A DNA stretch of 9,469 nucleotides from Clostridiales bacterium (GCA_019409045.1 DXVG01000028.1:2636-12104), one strand, 5' to 3'; counted from the first letter of the stretch, positions 1 through 7,650 are shown. A program made the numbers and translations. Notes: generated from the sequence alone by a model not told the origin.

Positions 1-854
1 CCGCCGACCAGCGCCGCGTGCGAGGCCGTGTGATGCGGCGAGCGAAACGGACGCTCGGTCAGCAGACCGCTCTCGGGCACGCACCCGGCCACGGAGTGTA
101 TGCGCGTGACCTCCAGCGCCTCCTCAAACGTCATCTCCGGGAGGATGGTGGGAAGGCAGCGCGCCATCAGCGTCTTGCCGGAGCCGGGCGGGCCGATCAT
201 CAGCACGTTGTGACCGCCCGCGGCGGCGATCTCCAGCGCGCGCTTGGCCGAGCGCTGGCCGCGCACATGACAGAAGTCCGTCGGATACTCGCGCCGCGAG
301 AGCAGCTGCGCGTACTGGACGGGCGCGATGGGGGAGATGGGCCTTTCGCCGGTGAAGTGCTCGAGCGCCTGCCGCAGGTGGGACACGGGCAGTATCTCCA
401 GCCCCTCCACGCAGCGCACTTCGTTGACGTTCTTCTCCGGCAGCATCACGCGCCGCACGCCCGATGACAGCGCCGATATGATCATCGGCAGCGCGCCGCG
501 CACGGGGCGCACCGCGCCGTCGAGCGACAACTCGCCCAGCGCGGCTATGTCCGCAAGCGCCGCGGGGTCGACCGCGCCCGCGCAGGCGAGCACGCCCAGC
601 GCGATGGGCAGGTCGAATGCGGGTCCCTCCTTTTTCTGGTCCGCGGGCGCGAGGTTGACCGTCAGCCGCTCGGCGGGAAAGCTGAGGCGGCAGTTGCGCA
701 GCGCCGCGCGCACGCGCTCGCGCGATTCCTTCACCGCCGCGTCCGGAAGGCCCACGATCTCAAACGCGGGCATGCCCGGCGCGAGGTTGACCTCGGTGGT
801 GACCACAAATCCCTCGATGCCCGAAAGCCCCAGGCTCAGTATAGAGGCAAGCAT
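1..854 (-). CDS. comM: YifB/ComM family Mg-chelatase-like AAA+ ATPase, 3' part missing
   Basis: The first 284 codons are visible and the frame stays open to the left edge; the family is usually about 500 residues, so the C-terminal part lies outside. The N-terminal ChlI-like (Lon-protease-fold) domain covers roughly residues 1-145, beginning MLASILSLGLSGIEG, with the family stretches EIVGLPDAAVKESRERV and NLAPADQKKEGPAFDLPIA. The AAA+ module follows, with Walker A GPPGSGKT at residues 221-228 (bases 171-194) and the hallmark PFRSPHHTAS near residues 268-277. The ATG at 854 follows a GGAGGG ribosome site at about six bases. In Vibrio, ComM is a hexameric branch-migration helicase that helps integrate incoming DNA during natural transformation; the role of the Firmicutes protein is less settled. 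In many Clostridia this gene directly follows yraN; here a giant glycosyltransferase gene comes between, ending 52 bases upstream. Missing from view: Walker B and the C-terminal domain. Confidence 0.95.
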   Translation of the reverse strand, partial: MLASILSLGLSGIEGFVVTTEVNLAPGMPAFEIVGLPDAAVKESRERVRAALRNCRLSFPAERLTVNLAPADQKKEGPAFDLPIALGVLACAGAVDPAALADIAALGELSLDGAVRPVRGALPMIISALSSGVRRVMLPEKNVNEVRCVEGLEILPVSHLRQALEHFTGERPISPIAPVQYAQLLSRREYPTDFCHVRGQRSAKRALEIAAAGGHNVLMIGPPGSGKTLMARCLPTILPEMTFEEALEVTRIHSVAGCVPESGLLTERPFRSPHHTASHAALVG

Positions 855-869
855 TGGTATCCCTCCCCG

Positions 870-889
870 CGCGCCGGTCGGGCGGCGCG
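870..889 (-). other. GC-only hairpin between the glycosyltransferase gene and comM
   Basis: Two perfect 7-base arms (CGCGCCG and CGGCGCG) flank a 6-base loop in the 52-base gap. There is no run of T on the 3' side, so it does not look like a stand-alone intrinsic terminator. It lies just upstream of the comM ribosome site and could be an mRNA-processing or stability element, or a chance product of the high GC content. Confidence 0.35.
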
Positions 890-906
890 TCCATCCGATG
901 CGAGCG

Positions 907-3900
907 TCAGAAATTGACCCAGTTGAACCACCGCAGGAGCGATGCGTACTGCCGGGACACCGGCATGCCGCTCTCGAGCGGATAGAACATCACAAACAGC
1001 ACCAGCGCCACGGCGCACAGCACGCACGCGGAGGCGATGAACGCCTGCCGGTTGCGCCTTCGCACGCGGTCCAGAAGCAGCGTGGACGCCATGACGATGA
1101 ACGGCACGCTTGCGAAGTAGTGGTAGATGAACGTCGAGCGCGGCACCAGCACCCACGGCAGGTACTGCGACAGGAACGCCACCAACACCAGCACGAACGC
1201 GCGCGGCGCGCGCCTTGCCCACGCGCTGCGCACGGCCACGAACAGTATCGCCGCCAGACCGAACCAGAACACCGCGGGGTTGCCCATGCACGATATGGAC
1301 GAGATCATGCCCGCGGGCAGGTAGGCCGAGCCGGAGTAGTACCACATCGGCCAGGCGATCACCGGCCACTCATACCAGTCGGAGCGGAAGGCGTGTGTAT
1401 CGCCGCCCAGCCCCGCGTGATAGCCGAAGATGCTCTTTTGCAGGTTGACCACGCGGGAGATGGAGAAGTCCCCGCTCACGCGAAGCTGCCAGAAGTACGA
1501 GAAGTAGTAAATCAGCAGCGGCACCACGATAAACGCCGCCACGCAGAACACGGACAAAACGCTCAGCCGCCGGAGCGCGCCGTCCTTCGACTCCCAGCGG
1601 CACACAAGCGCCAGGGACACCGCTGCAAGCAGCACGCCCAGCGCGAGCGCGGGCAGCCACAGCCGCGCAAGCAGCCGCATCATCGCGCCCAGCGTGGACG
1701 TGGACAGCGCCAGCAGCTCGGACACGTCCATCACGATCGCGGCGCACGCAAGCAGGCTCAGGCCGATGCCCAGCCACATACAGACGAACGCGACTACGCT
1801 CGCGCGGCGCGGCGGAGCGCTCAGGCTGCGGCGCGCGGGCGTCAGCCTCGCGCCGACGCGCACCGCGAGCGCCTGATCGCGCCCGTCAAAGCGGCCGCAC
1901 ACCGCGAACAGGCGCCCCTGCCCCTTCGCAGGCGCCCTGCGCCGCGCGGATGCGACCGGCTTTTCAAGCGCGATCGTCCGCCTGCGCCACAGGCCGCGCT
2001 CCTCGCGCAGGTTCTTCCAAAGCGTCCAGAAGAATATGACCACCAGCCCCGCCGAGCCGTAGATGCCGATCCACTTCGTCGCCCAGGCGATGCCCATGAA
2101 CACGCCCGAGAGCCCCAGCGGGATAAGCGACCGGGCAAAGCCGTCGCGCCGCCAGCGCATCTGGCTGTAGCGGAACATGAACAGGTACATCACCATGATA
2201 AACAGCACCGCGTAGCTGTCGATGGTGGCGATGCGCGTCTGGGTAAAGTGCATCGAGTCCACCGCCAGCAGGAACATGGCGATGAAGGAGAGGTCGGTGC
2301 GCTTGGTGAGCTGCTTGACCAGCAGGTACATCACCGGCAGCATCACAACGCCCATCAGCGCGCCCATGAACCGCCAGCCGAACGGCGTCATGCCGAACAG
2401 CTCTATGCCGATCATCATCAGCGTCTTGCCCAGCGGCGGATGCGTCCACTCATAGGCGCTGTCAAACTCGTCATAGTGGATCTGCTCGTAGGCCGTGCGC
2501 GCGTGATAGATCTCGTCAAAGTATGTGGAGTTGAGGTAGGAGGGGTAGGCGGGCACGACCTCCTGCTCGTCGACGAGCAAGTAGGGGTCGCTCTGCGCCT
2601 CCGGCGAGACGTCCTGCGCGGGCTCGCTCAGGCTCCAGCCGTCGGAGGCAAAGCCCTCCGCCTCGGTCTGCGTCGAAGTATCGGGCAGGGAGCTTGTGAC
2701 CGAGACCACCGGCCACGGCTCGCCGTTTTCGTCGAGGAAGCCCACCTCGCGCAGGCGCAGGGGCGCCATGGCGCTCAGCTCGCTCGCCGTGGAGGGCTGC
2801 ACGGTCAGGCGCACATAGCGCGCGGTGTTGGTCGCGCCGCTCTCATCAAGCCACAGCCAGCGGAAGATCTGCCCCTGATCGTAGGCGGCGGTCACGGGCT
2901 CCGACCACGTCTGGCCGTCGCTTGAAAAGCTCAGCGTGAAATTCGTCGAGCAGATGCCGCCGTAGTAGGTGAAGATGAACTCGCGCTCCTGCCCTAAGTC
3001 GAACACGACCTCCTCATATGGCGCGACGGACTTCCACTCGGTCTGCGGCGCCTGCGTGTCGCCCAGGTTGGTAAACGCCGCCACCGCGTAAATCGCCGTC
3101 ACCGCCGCCATCAAAACCGCGTCCAGCCGCCTCAGCCCCAGCCTGTAGTCCTTCTCCGCGGGCGGCGCGGGCCGCTTGCGGGGCCTGGGCAGCCTGCGGA
3201 CGCGGCCGAAGGCGCATATGTCCAGCGCCGTCCAAGCAAGGAACAGCGCATTGAGCACGTTGACGACGGACAGGGAGGTGTTGAGCCATTCCTCCGACGC
3301 GGAGAGGTGGCCGTAGTTGAGCTCGGTCATGCCGCCCTGCAGGACCAGCGCCTCGTTCATAAACAGCGTCACTGTCAGCACGAGCGTGGACCAGAGCAGC
3401 CGCCGGTCGCGGCAGTCGGCGTAGGCCAATAGAAGCAGTATCAGCGCCGGGTAGATATATCGCTCGTGCATCATCGGCCCGAACATGCACACCAATACGA
3501 TCAGCACGCCGCCGGTCAAAAACACCTTGCGCGCGTCCCCGGAGCGCACCTGCAGGAAGATGGCGTACGCATAGGAGAGCGCGAACAGCGCCCAAGCGAC
3601 ATAGGGCCATGCGCCCGACTGCTCCAACTGCGTCCAGTTCAGCCCGAGGATGGCATACAGGTTGAGCGTGTTCACCGTCATGTAGCGGTAGCCCTGCGTC
3701 GCGCCGAACAGCTTTTCAAACAGCCAGACAAACGGCTGCGCCAGCGCGGAGAACACGCCGTCGATCTTCTCGAGACAGAAGGGGAGAGAGCACACATACA
3801 GTATGCCCAGCGACACCGCCACGCCCAGCAGCGCGCGCCTTACCTCGCGGCGGCCCTGCTCGTGCGTGTCGGGCGCGCGCAACAGGCCCCGCATGCGCAC

Positions 3901-5199
3901 GATCATCGCCGCGAGCCCCACGGGCGCGAACAGGAGCGCCTGCGGCTTTACCAGCACCGCCGCGGCAAACGCCGCCAGAGAGGAGATATACCTGCCCTCG
4001 GCCATGCGCAGCGCGCAGACGACCACCAGAAGCGTGAGCACAGAGTCGATCTGCCCCCACGCGGCCGAGTCCACAAACACCGCCGGGTTGAATGCGTAAA
4101 ACGCGCACAGAAGCAGCGCCGCGCGATTGCCCAGCCGCTTTTCGCAGAAGCGGTAGACCACCATCGCACCCAGCAGGTCGCACAGGATCGGGATGAGCTT
4201 GATCAGCACCACATGCGCCGTGGAGTCGTAGGCAAAGCCGAAGACCTGGCGCAAAAGCGCGATGGGCGCAAGCAGCAGCATGTACCCCGGGGGATAGTCG
4301 CAGAAGTAGTCCTCGGCGTAGAAGTTGAGCGGGCCGACCGAGGCCATGCGCTCCGACCACGCCTCAAAGCAGGCGATGTCCGTGTTGTAGCCGCGTATCC
4401 TCGCCGCGAGGATCAGCCGCACCACGAGCGCCGCGAGCAGCACGCCGCCCAGCGCCCAATGCAGGCGCTTTTTCGGCATCGCAAGCGGGGAGCGCGCCTT
4501 GCGGGCGAAGGCGACCACCGCCAGCACATAGCCGAACATGCCCAGAAGCAGCTCCTCGGTGTATCGCTCGGGCTCCTCCTGCGCGGCCTCGTCCGCCTCG
4601 CCCCAGTCGGACTGATCGGTGGAGGCGTAGAAGTTGTAGACCACGTCGCCCGCCTCCGCGTCGCTCAGCTCCACCAGCGAAAGGTCGTCAAACCAGGCCG
4701 TGCCTGTGTTCAGGTTCTCGTCGCCATAGCCGCCGATGCGCGCGTACACGGTCAGGGAGGTCTGCTCCGGCCCCGTGCGGCCGGTGAGCGAGAGCTCCAC
4801 CCAATCGCCGCCGGTGTCGTAGAGCATGTCCGAATACACGCCCAGACCGCTGATGGACAGGTTCGCGCCGTAGCCGTCCTCGCCGATGCCCTCGGCGCGG
4901 ACCATCGCGCTGAAGCGGTAGATGGTGTCGGGCTGCACCGTCACGGTCTGCGCCCAGCGCGCGTCGTTGACGCTCGCGCTGCTCACGCACAGGCAGTTCC
5001 CGTCCACGCCGTCCTCCTCCACGGTGAGCGAGGACACCTGCGCGTCGGTGAACCAGACCTCCTTGCTCCAGAGCGTGGGGGTCCCCATGGTGCTCACGTC
5101 CTCCACCGAGCCGTTCACCAGCAGGTTTTCGCCCTCCGCCGACGCGGGGAGCGCGGCGCATATGAGAAGCGCCAGTATGATCGGAAGCAATTTGCGCAT
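907..5199 (-). CDS. Giant membrane protein with two GT-C glycosyltransferase modules, a CBM4_9-like and a discoidin-like domain
   Basis: 1430 residues. Start ATG follows AGGAG at nine bases. Order: signal peptide 1-21 (hydrophobic core, ASA-E cleavage site); CBM4_9-like jelly roll about 24-178 (ENLLVNGS, TIYRFSAMVRAEG, AWFDDLSLVEL); helix near 218-233; first GT-C module about 247-665 with NTDIACFEAW, DYPPGYM, WGQIDSV, VKPQALLFAP and HERYIYPAL, resembling Gpi18-like (COG5542) or GT87 enzymes; helix 692-712; F5/8 type C (discoidin)-like domain about 722-828; then a PMT/GT39 module about 885-1430 with the acidic FDEIYHARTAYE (894-905), THPPLGK (919-925), TRIATIDSYA and SDWYEWPVIAWPMWYYSG. The discoidin domain lies in the PMT module's first outer loop. 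Residues about 1065-1212 form an Arg-rich stretch plus two hydrophobic helices not typical of PMT. Family knowledge: GT-C enzymes move sugars from polyprenyl-phosphate donors outside the membrane. Acceptor unknown; surface polymer or protein glycosylation is inferred. The signal peptide suggests the CBM faces outward. Confidence 0.9.
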   Translation of the reverse strand: MRKLLPIILALLICAALPASAEGENLLVNGSVEDVSTMGTPTLWSKEVWFTDAQVSSLTVEEDGVDGNCLCVSSASVNDARWAQTVTVQPDTIYRFSAMVRAEGIGEDGYGANLSISGLGVYSDMLYDTGGDWVELSLTGRTGPEQTSLTVYARIGGYGDENLNTGTAWFDDLSLVELSDAEAGDVVYNFYASTDQSDWGEADEAAQEEPERYTEELLLGMFGYVLAVVAFARKARSPLAMPKKRLHWALGGVLLAALVVRLILAARIRGYNTDIACFEAWSERMASVGPLNFYAEDYFCDYPPGYMLLLAPIALLRQVFGFAYDSTAHVVLIKLIPILCDLLGAMVVYRFCEKRLGNRAALLLCAFYAFNPAVFVDSAAWGQIDSVLTLLVVVCALRMAEGRYISSLAAFAAAVLVKPQALLFAPVGLAAMIVRMRGLLRAPDTHEQGRREVRRALLGVAVSLGILYVCSLPFCLEKIDGVFSALAQPFVWLFEKLFGATQGYRYMTVNTLNLYAILGLNWTQLEQSGAWPYVAWALFALSYAYAIFLQVRSGDARKVFLTGGVLIVLVCMFGPMMHERYIYPALILLLLAYADCRDRRLLWSTLVLTVTLFMNEALVLQGGMTELNYGHLSASEEWLNTSLSVVNVLNALFLAWTALDICAFGRVRRLPRPRKRPAPPAEKDYRLGLRRLDAVLMAAVTAIYAVAAFTNLGDTQAPQTEWKSVAPYEEVVFDLGQEREFIFTYYGGICSTNFTLSFSSDGQTWSEPVTAAYDQGQIFRWLWLDESGATNTARYVRLTVQPSTASELSAMAPLRLREVGFLDENGEPWPVVSVTSSLPDTSTQTEAEGFASDGWSLSEPAQDVSPEAQSDPYLLVDEQEVVPAYPSYLNSTYFDEIYHARTAYEQIHYDEFDSAYEWTHPPLGKTLMMIGIELFGMTPFGWRFMGALMGVVMLPVMYLLVKQLTKRTDLSFIAMFLLAVDSMHFTQTRIATIDSYAVLFIMVMYLFMFRYSQMRWRRDGFARSLIPLGLSGVFMGIAWATKWIGIYGSAGLVVIFFWTLWKNLREERGLWRRRTIALEKPVASARRRAPAKGQGRLFAVCGRFDGRDQALAVRVGARLTPARRSLSAPPRRASVVAFVCMWLGIGLSLLACAAIVMDVSELLALSTSTLGAMMRLLARLWLPALALGVLLAAVSLALVCRWESKDGALRRLSVLSVFCVAAFIVVPLLIYYFSYFWQLRVSGDFSISRVVNLQKSIFGYHAGLGGDTHAFRSDWYEWPVIAWPMWYYSGSAYLPAGMISSISCMGNPAVFWFGLAAILFVAVRSAWARRAPRAFVLVLVAFLSQYLPWVLVPRSTFIYHYFASVPFIVMASTLLLDRVRRRNRQAFIASACVLCAVALVLFVMFYPLESGMPVSRQYASLLRWFNWVNF

Positions 5200-5293
5200 A
5201 TACGAAAGCTCCTGAAAAAAGCGTTACTTTTATTGTTTCCATGGCCGCGGCGCGGATTCCTCCCGGAAAACGCGGCGAAAGCATGGCAAAACT

Positions 5294-5656
5294 TCAAATA
5301 CCGTCCAGTTCGCTCGCGTCGAAAGCGCCCTGAATGTGCCGGACGCCCCCGGCGGTCACCTCCACCACGTCGAAGCGCAGCGGCGCCTCCATGAGGCCCT
5401 CCTGCGCGGCATAGCAAAGCGCCGCATCGAGTATGCGGCGTCGCTTCGCGGGCGTGACCGCCTCGGCGGGCGTGCCGAAGCGCGCGCTGCGGCGGCACTT
5501 GACCTCGATAAACGCCGTCACGCCTCCGCGCCGCGCCACGATGTCCAGCTCGCCGCGGCCAAGGCGCAGGTTGCGCCCGAGGATCTCGTAGCCGTTGGAT
5601 GCGAGATAGGCGCAGGCCGCGTCCTCGGCGCGCGCGCCCACGGCGCGTGTGTTCAC
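5294..5656 (-). CDS. yraN: YraN/UPF0102 family nuclease-fold protein
   Basis: 120 residues, the usual length of the family, starting VNTRAVGARAEDAACAYLAS. The restriction-endonuclease-like core is clear: RLGRGELDIV at 31-40 and AFIEVKCRR at 48-56, giving the conserved acidic and basic set E36, D38, E51 and K53. The start is GTG at 5656; a GGAGGGG ribosome site lies about six bases upstream and no nearby ATG is available in frame. The GTGA at the junction overlaps the rnhB stop by four bases, implying translational coupling. The family's biological role is not established; the fold and its usual place beside rnhB and comM suggest nucleic-acid processing. The reading frame is open far upstream of this start, but that extension does not resemble the family and is the shadow of rnhB. 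Confidence 0.93.
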   Translation of the reverse strand: MNTRAVGARAEDAACAYLASNGYEILGRNLRLGRGELDIVARRGGVTAFIEVKCRRSARFGTPAEAVTPAKRRRILDAALCYAAQEGLMEAPLRFDVVEVTAGGVRHIQGAFDASELDGI

Positions 5657-6276
5657 GCGTCCCCTCCGAGGAAGTTGCGTATGAACGTGCGCCTGTGCGC
5701 GGGGCAGGGGCCGTATCTGCGGAGCGCGGCGATGTGCTCCGCGGTGCCGTAGCCCTTGTTGCGCGCAAAGCCGTACTGCGGGTACTGCGCGTCCAGCTCC
5801 ACCATGTAGCGGTCGCGCTCCACCTTGGCCACGATGCTCGCGGCGGCGATCATGTAGCTGAGCGCGTCGCCGTGCACGATCGGGCGCGCCTCGCCGGGCA
5901 GGTGCAGCCCCGTCACCGCGTCCACCAGAAACACGCCCGAAAAGCCCGCGGCGCACTGCTCCATCGCGGCCCGCGTGGCGGCGAGTATGTTCATCCGGTC
6001 GATGTCCTCCGGCGGAAGAAACGCCGTGCGCACATACTCCGCCGCCTCCACAAGCAGCGGATACAGCGCCTCGCGTCGCTTCTCGGAGAGCTTTTTGGAA
6101 TCGTCCACGCCCGGGACCAGCCGGCCTTCGGGGATGCACACGCACGCGGCCGCCACAGGCCCTGCCAGCGGGCCGCGGCCGACCTCGTCGATGCCCGCCA
6201 CGCGCGCGCCGCACGCCCAGAGCTCGGCCTCCATGCGCGTGAGCCGAAACAGCTTTTCCTGCGCCGTCTCCCGCAT
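5653..6276 (-). CDS. rnhB: Ribonuclease HII
   Basis: 207 residues from the chosen start, normal for the family. The enzyme cuts RNA in RNA-DNA hybrids and removes single ribonucleotides misincorporated in DNA. The metal-binding acidic residues are in place: D30 and E31 in GIDEVGRGPLAGPV, D119 in FLVDAV, and D137 in HGDALSYMIAAASIVAKVERD. The conserved C-terminal NKGYGTAEHIAAL and GPCPAHRRTF are also present. An in-frame GTG at 6282 would overlap the rbgA stop, but it touches the GGAGGT ribosome site with no spacing; the ATG at 6276 sits six bases from it, so I choose ATG. It lies directly behind rbgA and overlaps yraN by four bases, so the three are almost certainly co-transcribed. Confidence 0.96.
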   Translation of the reverse strand: MRETAQEKLFRLTRMEAELWACGARVAGIDEVGRGPLAGPVAAACVCIPEGRLVPGVDDSKKLSEKRREALYPLLVEAAEYVRTAFLPPEDIDRMNILAATRAAMEQCAAGFSGVFLVDAVTGLHLPGEARPIVHGDALSYMIAAASIVAKVERDRYMVELDAQYPQYGFARNKGYGTAEHIAALRRYGPCPAHRRTFIRNFLGGDA

Positions 6277-6278
6277 GC

Positions 6279-7166
6279 TCACACCTCCGGGGCTTCGAGC
6301 GATATCTTGCCGACTTTGCCCGCCCGAAATTCATCCAGCACGAGCGCTGCGCCGCGCTCTAAGTCAAACCGCCCGCCGGAGAGCAGCCATCCGCGCCCCC
6401 GGCATGCGGCCTCGAGCAGCGCCTCGTCCGCAAGCGCGGGGTCGCAGAGCGGCAACAGCTCCCCGGAAGGGGAGGGGACCGCCTCGGGCAGCTTGAAGCG
6501 CACCCGCGTCATATCGGGCCTGAGCGCCGCGAGCCGCCTGAGCAGCGCGCCCGCCAGCTCCTGCGTGTCCAGTATCTGATCGCGCACGGAGCCCAGAAAC
6601 GCCAGCGTCTGCGCGCGCGCCTGATCGTCCAGCCGCGGCGGCAGCATGCCGGGGGTGTCCAGAAGCTCAAGATACGGCCCGATCTTCACCCACTGCCTGG
6701 AGCGCGTGACGCCGGGGCGGTCGGCCGCCCTGGCCACCGCCGAGCCGTTCAGCCGGTTGATGAATGTGCTCTTTCCCACGTTGGGGATGCCCACCACCAT
6801 CAGCCGCACGGTCTTTTTCACGCCGCGCGCGGCGGCGCGCTCCACGGCGGGGCGCGTGGCGCGCTCGACGCGCTCGAGCATATCCTTCGCGCGGCCGCCG
6901 CCGGAGTTGAAGCGCATGACCTCCACGCCCTGCGCGCGATAGAAATCCAGCCAGCGGGACGTGACTGCGTCGTCGGCGAGGTCGGCCTTGTTGAGCACCA
7001 GCAGCCGCGCCTTGCCGCGCGTGAGCGCGCGAAGGTCGGGGTTGGCGGTGGACAGCGGCGCGCGGGCGTCTACCAGCTCGATCACCGCGTCTACGGCGCG
7101 AAGCTGCTCGGCGAGCATGCGCCGCGACTTTGCCATGTGTCCCGGGTACCAGTTGATCGCAGGCAT
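6279..7166 (-). CDS. rbgA: Ribosome biogenesis GTPase RbgA (YlqF)
   Basis: 295 residues, close to the usual length (about 280-290). RbgA acts late in 50S subunit assembly in Gram-positive bacteria and is essential in Bacillus subtilis. The circularly permuted GTPase order is visible: N-terminal WYPGHMAKSRR (6-16, with the catalytic-type His10), LVDARAPLS (31-39), G4 NKAD at 59-62, then G1 GIPNVGKS at 126-133, G2 region PGVTR at 151-155, and G3 DTPG at 170-173. The C-terminal RNA-binding part ends with GRFDLERGAALVLDEFRAGKVGKISLE. The ATG follows GGAGGA at five bases. It starts 37 bases beyond the rplS terminator's T-run with no promoter I can recognise, so it may be expressed by read-through. 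Confidence 0.97.
   Translation of the reverse strand: MPAINWYPGHMAKSRRMLAEQLRAVDAVIELVDARAPLSTANPDLRALTRGKARLLVLNKADLADDAVTSRWLDFYRAQGVEVMRFNSGGGRAKDMLERVERATRPAVERAAARGVKKTVRLMVVGIPNVGKSTFINRLNGSAVARAADRPGVTRSRQWVKIGPYLELLDTPGMLPPRLDDQARAQTLAFLGSVRDQILDTQELAGALLRRLAALRPDMTRVRFKLPEAVPSPSGELLPLCDPALADEALLEAACRGRGWLLSGGRFDLERGAALVLDEFRAGKVGKISLEAPEV
6283..6288 (-). promoter_or_regulatory. Ribosome binding site that decides the rnhB start
   Basis: GGAGGT on the minus strand lies inside the last codons of rbgA. It abuts the candidate GTG start at 6282 with zero spacing but is six bases from the ATG at 6276, favouring ATG. Confidence 0.75.
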
Positions 7167-7200
7167 GTGCGTCCTCCAAACGTAGCGTTGCTTGTAAAAC

Positions 7201-7231
7201 AGAAAAAGGAGCCGCCTGCGCGGCTCCCTTT
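7201..7231 (-). terminator. Intrinsic terminator after rplS
   Basis: Minus strand: GGAGCCGC, loop GCAG, GCGGCTCC (7208-7227), with four further G-U/A-U pairs possible at the base, followed by TTTTT (7207-7203) and more T-rich sequence. It starts a few bases beyond the rplS stop and separates rplS from rbgA, so it probably gives more L19 message than rbgA message. Confidence 0.9.
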
Positions 7232-7235
7232 GGAA

Positions 7236-7577
7236 TTACTTTTCCTTGACTTTTGCAGCCTTGCCGCTGCGCTGACGCAGATAGTACAGCTTCGCGCGAC
7301 GGACCTTGCCGCGGCGGATCACCATGATGCGATCCAGGCGGGGGGAATGCAGGGGGAACGTGCGCTCCACGCCCACGCCGTAGGACGTGCGGCGGACGGT
7401 GAACGTCTCGCGCACAGAGCCGTTGCGGCGGGCGATGACCACGCCCTCAAACGCCTGCAGACGCTCGCGGGAACCTTCAACGACCTTCACGAACACGCGC
7501 ACGGTATCGCCGACGCGGAACTCGGGAATGTCGGTTCGGAGCTGGGCGCTCTCGATGGAACGGATGATCTCATTCAT
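7236..7577 (-). CDS. rplS: 50S ribosomal protein L19
   Basis: 113 residues, full family length. L19 sits at the 30S-50S interface. Family stretches are plain: FRVGDTVRVFVKVVEGSRER at about 20-39, LQAFEGVVIARRNGS, TFTVRRTSYGVGVERTFPLHSP at about 59-80, and the basic tail KVRRAKLYYLRQRSGKAAKVKEK. The ATG follows AAGGAGG at seven bases (7585-7591). It has its own promoter and a structured leader upstream and an intrinsic terminator downstream, so it can be a single-gene transcript. In many Firmicutes rplS follows rimM-trmD; here the upstream neighbour is the unrelated shikimate dehydrogenase-like gene. Confidence 0.98.
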   Translation of the reverse strand: MNEIIRSIESAQLRTDIPEFRVGDTVRVFVKVVEGSRERLQAFEGVVIARRNGSVRETFTVRRTSYGVGVERTFPLHSPRLDRIMVIRRGKVRRAKLYYLRQRSGKAAKVKEK

Positions 7578-7599
7578 TGCTGGGCCTCCTTCCTCTCAA

Positions 7600-7635
7600 G
7601 GGCGTTCATAACCGGCCTGCGGCAGCGGACCGCCC
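7600..7635 (-). promoter_or_regulatory. Candidate structured rplS leader (possible L19 autoregulatory element)
   Basis: Read on the minus strand, GGGCG (7635-7631) can pair with CGCCC (7604-7600). Between them CCG-CTG pairs with CAG-CGG around a CCG loop, with a two-base bulge, leaving an asymmetric internal loop with TTATGAA on its 3' side. The element ends 8 bases before the ribosome site and lies inside the predicted 5' leader. Rfam holds L19 leader elements from Firmicutes; I infer membership from position and shape only. Confidence 0.4.
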
Positions 7636-7650
7636 GATGTCACAAACCCG

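Noticed and set aside
870..889. Hairpin before comM as a terminator of the glycosyltransferase gene
   Set aside because: No T-run follows the stem, and the comM ribosome site begins almost at once.
328..2925. 865-codon plus-strand open frame
   Set aside because: Lies antisense to comM and the glycosyltransferase gene, crosses their boundary, and encodes His/Arg/Gln/Ala-rich sequence with no domain; typical shadow of a GC-rich gene on the other strand.
4688..5252. Frame starting METIKVTLFSG in the gap before the glycosyltransferase gene
   Set aside because: After the gap it only runs out of frame through the glycosyltransferase gene as Arg/Gly-rich sequence; its ATG lies too far from the nearest GGAGG to be convincing.
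5200..5293. A promoter for the glycosyltransferase gene in the 94-base gap
   Set aside because: AT-rich bits such as AATAAAAGTAA occur, but I find no -35/-10 pair at acceptable spacing.
3466..5394. 642-codon plus-strand open frame
   Set aside because: Antisense to the glycosyltransferase gene and the end of yraN, low-complexity composition, no recognisable motif.
5657..6334. Upstream extension of the yraN reading frame, which would give a 346-residue protein
   Set aside because: The extension overlaps rnhB out of frame, is Arg/Gly/Ala-rich and resembles nothing; the GTG at 5656 has a ribosome site and gives the family length.
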